In this document: positions 50,558-58,420 of the stretch, one piece after another
Layout of the letters: every line of letters begins with the position of its first letter
Numbering within the stretch: the first letter of the stretch is position 1
Assembly (NCBI GenBank): GCA_028280615.1
Contig: JANQLK010000015.1
Span: 1 to 64,000, forward strand
Source: Woeseiaceae bacterium
GTDB taxonomy: Bacteria; Pseudomonadota; Gammaproteobacteria; Steroidobacterales; Woeseiaceae
DNA: 64,000 nt
Reading direction: 5' to 3'
The notes under the pieces: model-generated
What the model was told of the DNA's origin: nothing
What the model saw: the letters and a program-made list of their open reading frames with translations, nothing else
The model's database searches: none
Translations under genes and position numbers: made by a program

Positions 50558-52356
50558 GCGGCTCTTCCTCTGGATCGTTCGGCCATCACCGCATCGACGA
50601 CAAAGCCGGCGCCCAGCGGAACGCCGTTGTAGTGCAGCAGCGACACGAGCCTGGCCGGATCGGCCTCGGCATCCAGGATCAACAGGGTACGAAGCTGCGC
50701 GTCCCGGTTCTGCTCGACGACGTATACGGTATCGTGCTTGTCAATGAACTCGCGGACCGAGTCGTCGAATGGAAACGCCTTGACCCGGCAATAATTCAGG
50801 CTGACGCCCTGCTCGCCCAGCCGGTCCAGCGCCTCCTGGCAGGACGCGTGGCCGCTGCCGACGGTCAGGAGCGCGGTCTTGTTGAAATTCGAGTAGACGA
50901 TGTCGGCCTTAGGCAGCATCTCGCGCGCGGTTTCCCACTTGACGAGCAGCCGGTCGACGACGTCCTGGTAGGCGTCGGCGTCTTCCGTGTACGCGCCGTA
51001 ACGGGTGTGGCCCGAGCCGCGCGTAAAATACGATCCCCTGGGATGCTCACCGGGCAGCGTGCGGTACGGAATCCCGTCACCGTCGACGTCCAGGTAACGA
51101 TAGAACTTCTCCATGTCCTCGAGTTCGTCGGCGGACAGCACCTTGCCGCGATCCGGTACGAAATCCTCGTCCCAGTCGAAGATCGGTACCATCCAGTCAT
51201 TCATGCCGATATCGAGATCGGAGAGCACCATCACGGGCGTCTGCAGGCGCTCGGCCAGGTCGAAGGACTCGACGGCCATGTAGAAGCACTCCCTCGGATC
51301 GGCCGGGAACAGCAGCACATGCTTGGTGTCGCCGTGCGATGCGTACGCGCAGCTCAAGATATCGGCCTGCTGTGTCCGGGTCGGCATGCCCGTGGACGGG
51401 CCGGTGCGCTGCACGTTGAAGATGACGGCCGGGATCTCGGCGTAGTAGGCAAAGCCGATGAACTCACTCATGAGCGAGATGCCCGGCCCGCTGGTCGGCG
51501 TAAACGACCGCGCGCCGTTCCAGCTCGCGCCCAGCACCATACCGATCGCGGCCAGCTCGTCCTCGGCCTGGATGATGGCGTAGGTGCGCTTGCCTGTCTC
51601 GGGGTCGACGCGGTACTCGGCGCAGAAGTTCCGGAATGCGTCCATGAGTGACGTGGACGGCGTGATCGGGTACCAGGCACCGACCGTCGCACCGGCGTAC
51701 ATGCAACCGAGCCCGGCGGCCGTGTTGCCGTCGATGACGATGTGCTCGCTCGTGCCGTCCATCGCCTCGACTTTGCTGGGCAACGGACAGCTGAAGTGTT
51801 CGCTCGCGTAGTCGAAGCCCAAGCGAATGGCCTTCATGTTCGACTCGATCAGGTGTTGCTTGTCGCCAAACGTCTCCTCGAGCAGCGTGGTGATGATCTC
51901 GAGGTCGATGTCGAGCAGTGCGGCCAGCGCGCCGACGTATGCGATGTTCTTCATGAGGATTCGCGCGCGCGCCCCGTTGAATGCCTCGTTACACATTCGC
52001 GACAGCGGCACGCCGATCACCGTGATGTCGTCGCGAGCAAGCTCCGCCGCGCGCGGCCACGTGGAGTCGTAGATGAGGTAGCCGCCCGGCGTGACCTCGG
52101 CGAGATCGCGCGCGTAGGTCTGGGCGTTCATGGCGACCATGACGTCGAGGCGCTCGGAGCGTGCCTGGTAGCCGGCGCCCGTCACGCGGATCTCGTACCA
52201 GGTCGGCAGACCCTGGATGTTCGACGGGAAGTAGTTCTTGCCGACGACGGGCACGCCCATGCGAAAGATCGCCTTGCGCAACAGCCCGTTCGCACTTGCC
52301 GAACCCGTGCCATTCACCGTGGCGATCTTCACTACTATGTCATTTACTGTCGCCAC
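50554..52356 (-). CDS. 2-oxoacid:acceptor oxidoreductase, fused gamma-alpha subunit
   Basis: 600 residues, GTG start. The N-terminal gamma domain (about 1-190, MGVPVVGKNYFPSNIQGLPTWYEIRV) is fused to the alpha domain with YPITPSTSL at 229-237, the pyruvate/2-oxoglutarate recognition motif. Fused gamma-alpha plus separate beta, without a ferredoxin-like delta subunit, is the KorAB style common in aerobes. The iron-sulfur relay is probably supplied by the GltD-like protein encoded 15 bases upstream. The substrate is likely 2-oxoglutarate or a branched oxoacid. Confidence 0.94.
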   Translation of the reverse strand: MATVNDIVVKIATVNGTGSASANGLLRKAIFRMGVPVVGKNYFPSNIQGLPTWYEIRVTGAGYQARSERLDVMVAMNAQTYARDLAEVTPGGYLIYDSTWPRAAELARDDITVIGVPLSRMCNEAFNGARARILMKNIAYVGALAALLDIDLEIITTLLEETFGDKQHLIESNMKAIRLGFDYASEHFSCPLPSKVEAMDGTSEHIVIDGNTAAGLGCMYAGATVGAWYPITPSTSLMDAFRNFCAEYRVDPETGKRTYAIIQAEDELAAIGMVLGASWNGARSFTPTSGPGISLMSEFIGFAYYAEIPAVIFNVQRTGPSTGMPTRTQQADILSCAYASHGDTKHVLLFPADPRECFYMAVESFDLAERLQTPVMVLSDLDIGMNDWMVPIFDWDEDFVPDRGKVLSADELEDMEKFYRYLDVDGDGIPYRTLPGEHPRGSYFTRGSGHTRYGAYTEDADAYQDVVDRLLVKWETAREMLPKADIVYSNFNKTALLTVGSGHASCQEALDRLGEQGVSLNYCRVKAFPFDDSVREFIDKHDTVYVVEQNRDAQLRTLLILDAEADPARLVSLLHYNGVPLGAGFVVDAVMAERSRGRAA

Positions 52357-52371
52357 GTTGTCTTCCGTCGA

Positions 52372-54180
52372 TCAGGCCGTCTTGGTGTCGGCCGGGCCGC
52401 TTTCGGCCTCGTCGGCCGCATAGGGCAGCAATACGTGCGATTTCTGCATGTCCCAGGCGCCCGTCGGACAGCGCTCGGCGCACAGGCTGCAGTGGACGCA
52501 CAGGTCTTCGTCTTTGACCATCACGCGGCCGGTTTGTGGCAGCGCATCGGACACGTACAGCGCCTGCTCGAGGTTTTCGGCGGGCGCCGACAAACGGCTG
52601 CGCAGGTCCGCCTCGTCGCCGTTCTCGGTAATTGTCAGGCAGTCGACCGGGCAGATGTCGATGCACGCGTCGCACTCGATGCAGTCCTTGGCCGTGAAAA
52701 CGGTCTGAATGTCGCAGTTCAGGCAGCGCTCGACCTCCTCGATCGTCTGCTCGACCGTGAAGCCGAGTTCGACTTCGATGTCGAGATTCTTGAAGCGCTC
52801 CTTGAGGTCGACGTGCGGCATGAGCCGGCGCGCGGCGGGATTGTAATCGTTCGAGTAGCTCCACTCGTGCATCCCCATCTTCTGTGGCGACAGGTTGATG
52901 CCGACGGGCAGGCGATCGTTGATGTCCTCGCCCTGGCAATGCTTGTGAATGGAGATAGCGGCCTCGTGGCCGTGGGCCACGGCCCAGATGATGTTCTTCG
53001 GGCCGAACGCCGAGTCGCCGCCGAAGAACACGCCCTCGCGCGAACACATCATCGTCTTCTCGTCGACGATCGGGCAGTCCCACTCATTGAACTCGATGCC
53101 GATGTCGCGCTCGATCCACGGGAAGGCATTGTCCTGGCCGATGGCGAGGATGACGTCATCGCACGGGATCGTTACCTCGTCGACGACCGTGCCGCGATCG
53201 ATGCCGCCCTGCTCGTCGATCTTGTACTCCATGACGTCGAATGTCATGCCCGTGAGTTTGCCTTCCTCGATGACGAACGTCTTGGGCGAATGGTTGACGA
53301 TGATGTCGACGTTCTCTTCCTCGGCGTCCTCGAGTTCCCAGTCGGAGGCCTTGAAAAAGCCGCGCGGCTTGCGCGCCATGACCTTGACGTCCTTCGCGCC
53401 GATCCTGAGCGACGTGCGGCAGCAGTCCATGGCCGTGTTGCCGACGCCGATGATGAGGACGCGTTCGCCGATGCTTTCGACGTGTTCGAAAGCCACCGAC
53501 TCGAGCCAGTCGATACCGATATGAATTCGGTCGCTGTCGTATCGGCCGGGAATATCCAGGTTCTTGCCGCGCGGTGCGCCCGTGCCCACGAACACCGCGT
53601 CGAAGTCGTTGCTGTCGAGCAGCGCCTTCATGCTGTCGATCGGGTGATCGAGCTTCACGTCGACGCCCATATCGGTGATGTAGCCGATCTCTTCGTCGAG
53701 CACGGCGGGCGGCAGGCGGAAGCGCGGAATGTTGGTGCGCATCAGGCCGCCCGTCGTATCGAGCTTCTCGAACATCGTCAGCTCGTAGCCGAGCGGCGCG
53801 AGGTCGTTGGCCACGGTCAGCGACGCGCAGCCGGCGCCGATGAGCGCGACCTTCTTGCCGTTGGTTTTCTCGGGCGCTTTGGGTAGCTGTTCGCTGACGT
53901 CGTCGCGATGATCGGCCGCGACGCGCTTCAAGCGGCAGATGGCGACGGGTTTGTCCTCGACGCGGCCGCGACGGCAGGCTGGCTCACAGGGCCGGTCGCA
54001 GACCCGGCCCAGGATACCGGGAAATACGTTCGATTCTCGATTCTTGAGGTAAGCGTCGGTGAATCGCCCCTGGGCGATCAGGCGGATGTATTCGGGGACG
54101 TCGGTATGTGCCGGACATGCCCACTGACAGTCGACTACCTTGTGAAAGTAGTCCGGGTTCGTCGTATCCGTCGGTTTCAT
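52372..54180 (-). CDS. GltD-like FAD/NAD(P)H oxidoreductase with ferredoxin domains
   Basis: 602 residues. The N-terminal Fer4_20 part holds C18, C22, C61, C65, C69 and C82, a GltD/DPD-type cysteine set. The FAD Rossmann motif GAGCASL is at 115-121 and a second nucleotide motif GVGNTAMDCC lies near 240. The C terminus carries two four-cysteine clusters (CIECDACIDICPVDC near 500 and CVHCSLCAERCPTGAW near 560). This suggests transfer of electrons between a ferredoxin chain and NAD(P). It is the first gene of the operon with KorA/KorB and probably their redox partner. Confidence 0.93.
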   Translation of the reverse strand: MKPTDTTNPDYFHKVVDCQWACPAHTDVPEYIRLIAQGRFTDAYLKNRESNVFPGILGRVCDRPCEPACRRGRVEDKPVAICRLKRVAADHRDDVSEQLPKAPEKTNGKKVALIGAGCASLTVANDLAPLGYELTMFEKLDTTGGLMRTNIPRFRLPPAVLDEEIGYITDMGVDVKLDHPIDSMKALLDSNDFDAVFVGTGAPRGKNLDIPGRYDSDRIHIGIDWLESVAFEHVESIGERVLIIGVGNTAMDCCRTSLRIGAKDVKVMARKPRGFFKASDWELEDAEEENVDIIVNHSPKTFVIEEGKLTGMTFDVMEYKIDEQGGIDRGTVVDEVTIPCDDVILAIGQDNAFPWIERDIGIEFNEWDCPIVDEKTMMCSREGVFFGGDSAFGPKNIIWAVAHGHEAAISIHKHCQGEDINDRLPVGINLSPQKMGMHEWSYSNDYNPAARRLMPHVDLKERFKNLDIEVELGFTVEQTIEEVERCLNCDIQTVFTAKDCIECDACIDICPVDCLTITENGDEADLRSRLSAPAENLEQALYVSDALPQTGRVMVKDEDLCVHCSLCAERCPTGAWDMQKSHVLLPYAADEAESGPADTKTA

Positions 54181-54226
54181 TGCAACCCGAGCGCGTCCAC
54201 TGTCCGCTCATGTCCTTATGGCGGCT

Positions 54227-54254
54227 AGCATAGCGCTATCGGGGCGAAAGTAAA
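54227..54254 (-). promoter_or_regulatory. Promoter of the oxoacid oxidoreductase operon
   Basis: On the minus strand -35 TTTACT (54249-54254), 16-base spacer, -10 TATGCT (54227-54232), 47 bases before the GltD-like start codon. The rest of the 54181-54395 gap shows no further features. Confidence 0.55.
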
Positions 54255-54395
54255 CAGTACGGTTCGCAATACGAACGCTTCGATCCCCACCGCATTCATG
54301 GCCTCGTGAACGCCGCGTGTGGGCAACGGGTCCGTGTCATCGGGCTAACCGCAATCGATGCTCGGGAATCCCGTATTGGGGCGCCGGCAATCGTG

Positions 54396-55262
54396 TCAGT
54401 TGCCCTGGATACCTCGAGGTTCTTCGTCGAACAGCCAGCGCATGCCGGCGCGAAAGGCCGCCGGCGGCGCGGACATGTGGCCGTGGCCCTCGAGGATTGC
54501 GGTTTCGAGTTCGAACGGCAGCCCTTGTGCGCTCGACCAGTGCTGTATCCACGTCATCGCCGGCCCGCGGAACTGCGGATCGTCGCCCGACGCGCTGCCG
54601 ACGAACAGCCGCGAGTCCCCGGCCTCGCCCGGGTCCGCCCAGTGGGCCTCGAGAAAGAAGTCGAGATTGCGATGCAGCGCCGGATTGCTCGCGATGTGGC
54701 CCCAGAACAGTCCGGGCTCGGTCATCGCTGTGTACAGGACAAACTGGCCGCCAAGCGACTGGCCGAAGATGATCCGTCGGTCGGACCGGGACCGGTAGCG
54801 TCGCTCGACGCCGGGCAACAGTTCGGTCGCGAGGAATCGCTGGAACGCGCCGGCGCCGCCCCAGTAGTCGCGCTCCTCCGACGGCGCCGTGTAGTCGGTG
54901 CTGCGCAGGTTGCCGCCCTCGAAACTGTCGCTGCCGTAGGAGATTCCCACGACGATGGCCTCCGGAATCTCGCCGGCAAACCTCAGGTAACCGTAGTACG
55001 GCACGAGCATGGGAAACAGGTTGCCGCCGTCGAGCAGGTAGACGGTCGGGTAGCTGCTGGTGGGCTTGTCGTCGTAGCCTTCGGGCAGCATGACATAGAC
55101 ATGCAGGCGCCGGCCCAGGCCGTCCGAATCGAACGCGAGGTAGCGCGTATCGCCGAGCCCCTGCAGGTGGCGAGTGTCGGTGCCGTTCGCTGCGACCGGC
55201 GCCGGGAGACCGGCTAGCACGAGCAGGGCAATCCCGGCCTTGAGCAGTATGCTGCCCGACAC
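54396..55262 (-). CDS. Secreted alpha/beta-hydrolase (esterase D-like)
   Basis: 288 residues with a GTG start that overlaps the dihydroorotase stop (TAGTG). Signal peptide LLKAGIALLVLAGLPAPVAA, then an esterase/tannase-like fold: LHVYVMLPEGYDDKPTSSYPTVYLLDGG, nucleophile S169 in FGQSLGG, and a late histidine in LEGHGHMS. It resembles siderophore esterases and other exported esterases of the D family. The natural ester is unknown. It is cotranslated with the dihydroorotase gene, which may be coincidental. Confidence 0.88.
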   Translation of the reverse strand: MSGSILLKAGIALLVLAGLPAPVAANGTDTRHLQGLGDTRYLAFDSDGLGRRLHVYVMLPEGYDDKPTSSYPTVYLLDGGNLFPMLVPYYGYLRFAGEIPEAIVVGISYGSDSFEGGNLRSTDYTAPSEERDYWGGAGAFQRFLATELLPGVERRYRSRSDRRIIFGQSLGGQFVLYTAMTEPGLFWGHIASNPALHRNLDFFLEAHWADPGEAGDSRLFVGSASGDDPQFRGPAMTWIQHWSSAQGLPFELETAILEGHGHMSAPPAAFRAGMRWLFDEEPRGIQGN

Positions 55263-56608
55263 TACCGAGCCCGCGTGAAGACGAGCCGCCGGCCGGCGAT
55301 CGCGCCCGTCAGCTTGCCGTCCCGGTACACGGCCTGGCCGTTGATGAAGGTCGTGTCGATCGATGACGAGAATGTGTGGCCCTCGTACGGCGACCAGCCG
55401 CATTTCGCGAGTACATTGCCTCGCTCGACCGTGTGCGGCGTGTCCGGGTCCACGATGACCAGATCCGCGTACCAGCCCTCGCGCACGTAGCCGCGCTCGG
55501 CGACGCCGAAAATGTCCGCCGGCGCGTGGCAGGCGCGATCGACGATGGTTTCGACCGCGAGTCCGTCGCGCTTCACGAGGTCGAACAGCGTCAGCAGCGC
55601 GTGCTGCACCAGGGGCAGCCCGGCCGGCGCTTTGAAGTACTTGTTGGCTTTTTCCTCGGCCGTGTGCGGCGCGTGATCGGTCGCGACGATGTCGATCCGG
55701 CCCTCCTTGAGCGCCGCCACGAGCGCCTCGCGATCCGACGCATACTTGATCGCCGGGTTGCACTTTATGAGCGCGCCCTTGTCCCCGTAGCGGGACGCGT
55801 CGAACCACAGATGATGCACACAGACCTCGGCGGTCAGGCGTTTCTCCGAACGGTGGGCGTCGGAGAAAAGCGCCATCTCGTCGGCCGTCGTCAGGTGCAG
55901 GATATGCAGCAGCGCGTCGTGCTTGCCGGCGAGTTCGACCGCGAGCGTGGACGATTTCAGGCAGGCCTCCCGCGAGCGAATCTCGGGGTGAACCTCGAAC
56001 GGCACGTCCTCGCCGTACTTCTCGCGCGCCGCAGCCTCGTTGGCCCATATCATGGGCGAATCCTCGCAGTGCGTGACGACCATGACGGGCGCATACTCGA
56101 ATATCTTGTCGAGCGCATCGACGTCGTCGACGAGCATGTCGCCCGTCGAAGCGCCCATGAACGCCTTGATGCCGCAGGCCTCGCCGACTTCGAGCGCCTT
56201 GATCGCCTCGATGTTGGTGTTGGTGGCGCCGAGGTAGAAGCCGTAGTTACCCGTGCAGCGACCGTCGGCGCGTGCGTACTTGTCGGCGAGCGTGGCGCTG
56301 TCGATCGTCAGCGGATTGACGTTCGGCATGTCCATGAAACTCGTGATTCCGCCTGCCGCGGCAGCCGCCGACTCCGTGGCAAGATCGCCCTTGGCCGTCA
56401 GGCCCGGCTCGCGAAAATGCACCTGGTCGTCGATCATGCCGGGCATCAGGTACTTGCCCGAAGCGTCGATCACCTCGGCGTCCTCGGCTGAGATCGACGC
56501 GGCGATCCTTTCGATCCGGTCACCCTTCACGAGCACGTCGGTATCCACGATGCTGCCCTCGTTCACGAGCCGCGCGTTGGTAATAAGCGTTTTGGTAGTT
56601 TCACTCAT
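55262..56608 (-). CDS. Dihydroorotase
   Basis: 448 residues of the amidohydrolase superfamily. GKYLMPGMIDDQVHFREPG contains the metal ligand region, GIKAFMGAST the carbamylated-lysine region, and IDIVATDHAPHT the late aspartate/histidine motif, with HLTTADE in between. The metal motif is DDQVH instead of the usual D-x-H-x-H, so the first histidine is glutamine; this variant occurs in a known subgroup. It would convert carbamoyl-aspartate to dihydroorotate in pyrimidine synthesis. The symbol pyrC is not given because paralogues of this type can be allantoinase- or hydantoinase-like. Confidence 0.88.
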   Translation of the reverse strand: MSETTKTLITNARLVNEGSIVDTDVLVKGDRIERIAASISAEDAEVIDASGKYLMPGMIDDQVHFREPGLTAKGDLATESAAAAAGGITSFMDMPNVNPLTIDSATLADKYARADGRCTGNYGFYLGATNTNIEAIKALEVGEACGIKAFMGASTGDMLVDDVDALDKIFEYAPVMVVTHCEDSPMIWANEAAAREKYGEDVPFEVHPEIRSREACLKSSTLAVELAGKHDALLHILHLTTADEMALFSDAHRSEKRLTAEVCVHHLWFDASRYGDKGALIKCNPAIKYASDREALVAALKEGRIDIVATDHAPHTAEEKANKYFKAPAGLPLVQHALLTLFDLVKRDGLAVETIVDRACHAPADIFGVAERGYVREGWYADLVIVDPDTPHTVERGNVLAKCGWSPYEGHTFSSSIDTTFINGQAVYRDGKLTGAIAGRRLVFTRAR

Positions 56609-56688
56609 TTGCTGAGGCTCTTCTCCATACTCGTGACACCTGCCCGCATTGTATGCGATAACCCGGAAGGGGCATACGCAGGCCAGGC

Positions 56689-58206
56689 ATGAGCGAAACC
56701 AGCTACGTCGATCTCGTGGACGAAGCGCGCGTCTACGACGTCGCGATCGAATCGCCGCTCGAACCGGCCGCCAAGCTGTCAGCGAGGCTCGGGAATCGCG
56801 TTCTGATGAAGCGCGAGGACCTGCAGCCGGTACACTCGTTCAAGCTGCGCGGCGCGTATAACAAGATCGCGGCGATGAGCGACGACGAGCTGGTCCGGGG
56901 CGTCATCTGCAGTTCGGCCGGCAATCATGCCCAGGGGGTCGCCCTGGCCGCGCAGCGCCGCGGGGTTTCCGCCACGGTCGTCATGCCCGTCACGACGCCC
57001 GAAATCAAGATCGATGCCGTCCGCGCGCTTGGCGGCAACGTGATACTCGAAGGCGACAGCTACGACGACGCCCACGCGCACGCCACGGCGCTCGCCGAGC
57101 AACACGGCCACTGTTTCATTCATCCTTTCGACGACCCGCTCGTGATCGCCGGCCAGGGCACGATCGGCGCCGAGCTCCTGAACCAGGCCGGCAGCGGTAT
57201 CGACGTGATCGTCGTCCCGATCGGTGGCGGCGGGCTCGCGGGCGGTATTGCCGCCTATCTGAAGCAGCGCGGCGCGGGTATTCACATCGTCGGCGTCGAA
57301 CCCGAAGACTCGGCCGGCATGCTGGCGTCGATCGAAGCGGGCCACCCTGTCACGCTCGACCACGTCGGTATCTTCGCCGACGGCGTCGCCGTTCGCCGGG
57401 TCGGCGACGAAACTTTCTCGCTTTGCAGGCAGTACGTCGATGAAATCGTCACGGTCGATACCGACGAAACCTGCGCCGCGATCCGTGACGCGTTCGAGGA
57501 CACACGCAGCATCCTGGAGCCCGCCGGCGCGCTCGCCATTGCCGCGACGAAGAAACTCGTCGCCGAGAGACACTGGCGCGGCAGGACCGTCGTGACGATC
57601 TGCTGCGGCGCCAACGTCAATTTCGATCGCCTGCGGCATATCGCCGAGCGCGCGGCGGTCGGCGAGCATCAGGAAATGCTGTTGGCGGCCGAAATCGAGG
57701 AGACGCCCGGCAGCTTCCGTCGATTCTGCGAAGCCGTTGGCCGGCGCGGCATTACCGAATTCAACTACCGCTACAGTCCCGGCGATACGGCGCACATCTT
57801 TGTCGGCGTCAAGCTGGTTGGAGGTCTCGAGGAGCGGGCCGAGCTACTGGCGCGGCTCGCTGGCGACGGATACCCGGTCATTGACTTGAGCGACGACGAA
57901 ATGGCCAAGCTGCACGTGCGCCATCTGGTCGGAGGCCGAGCCGCGAAGATCGTCAATGAGCGGCTGTTCCGCTTCGAATTTCCGGAGCGGCCCGGCGCCC
58001 TGCTCGAGTTCCTGAGTGCCGTCGGCAATCAGTGGAACATCACGCTGTTTCACTACCGCAATCACGGCAGCGACTACGGACGCGTGCTGGCGGGCATCGA
58101 TGTTCCCGAAGACGAGCGCGGCGAACTCGCGAAGCACCTGTCCGACCTCGGCTACCCGCACAGCGAAGAGAGCGACAATCCCGCCTACTCGATGTTCCTC
58201 CGCTAG
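56689..58206 (+). CDS. ilvA: Threonine ammonia-lyase, biosynthetic
   Basis: 505 residues. The PLP lysine is K52 in SFKLRGAYNK, the phosphate loop SSAGNHAQG and GGGGLAGG are present, and the C-terminal half (from about 320) holds two ACT-like regulatory domains (RGITEFNYRYSP and WNITLFHYRNHGSDYGRVLAG). This is the isoleucine-inhibited biosynthetic enzyme that makes 2-oxobutanoate, the first step to isoleucine. No ilv neighbours are in the window. It is divergent from the dihydroorotase gene; a second, short threonine dehydratase lies at 14 kb. Confidence 0.95.
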   Translation: MSETSYVDLVDEARVYDVAIESPLEPAAKLSARLGNRVLMKREDLQPVHSFKLRGAYNKIAAMSDDELVRGVICSSAGNHAQGVALAAQRRGVSATVVMPVTTPEIKIDAVRALGGNVILEGDSYDDAHAHATALAEQHGHCFIHPFDDPLVIAGQGTIGAELLNQAGSGIDVIVVPIGGGGLAGGIAAYLKQRGAGIHIVGVEPEDSAGMLASIEAGHPVTLDHVGIFADGVAVRRVGDETFSLCRQYVDEIVTVDTDETCAAIRDAFEDTRSILEPAGALAIAATKKLVAERHWRGRTVVTICCGANVNFDRLRHIAERAAVGEHQEMLLAAEIEETPGSFRRFCEAVGRRGITEFNYRYSPGDTAHIFVGVKLVGGLEERAELLARLAGDGYPVIDLSDDEMAKLHVRHLVGGRAAKIVNERLFRFEFPERPGALLEFLSAVGNQWNITLFHYRNHGSDYGRVLAGIDVPEDERGELAKHLSDLGYPHSEESDNPAYSMFLR

Positions 58207-58284
58207 CTGAACAGCCCCACGCCTTATTCCTCGATCGCATCGGTTTCCGATGCAACGAAAGCATCCGACATAACTGACTCGCAT

Positions 58285-58389
58285 ATGCCATATTGTTTGC
58301 AACGAAACGGCGGCGCGGAGCATCTGAGGGGTACGGACGAGTTATACGAAACATACTCAAATCCCTTATGCTGTTTGTTTCGTACTTGA
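58285..58389 (+). other. Uncertain 34-codon frame in the ilvA 3' region
   Basis: ATG to TGA encodes 34 residues starting MPYCLQRNGG and ending LCCLFRT, with the TGA directly at the base of the terminator stem. There is no Shine-Dalgarno sequence, so translation is doubtful. The same region forms a 9-base stem TACGAAACA (58345-58353)/TGTTTCGTA (58376-58384). An untranslated 3'-end RNA is the more likely reading. Confidence 0.3.
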
Positions 58390-58418
58390 GGCGGTGGCTT
58401 TTGCCACCGCCTTTTTTT
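58389..58418 (+). terminator. Strong intrinsic terminator downstream of ilvA
   Basis: GGCGGTGGC (58390-58398), loop TTTT, GCCACCGCC (58403-58411), then seven T residues. A textbook Rho-independent terminator for plus-strand transcription; on the minus strand no T-run follows. Confidence 0.95.
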
Positions 58419-58420
58419 CT

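Noticed and set aside
51742..53886. A 714-codon plus-strand open frame opposite the KorA and GltD-like genes
   Set aside because: Antisense to genes with intact TPP, FAD and iron-sulfur motifs; composition typical of a shadow frame.
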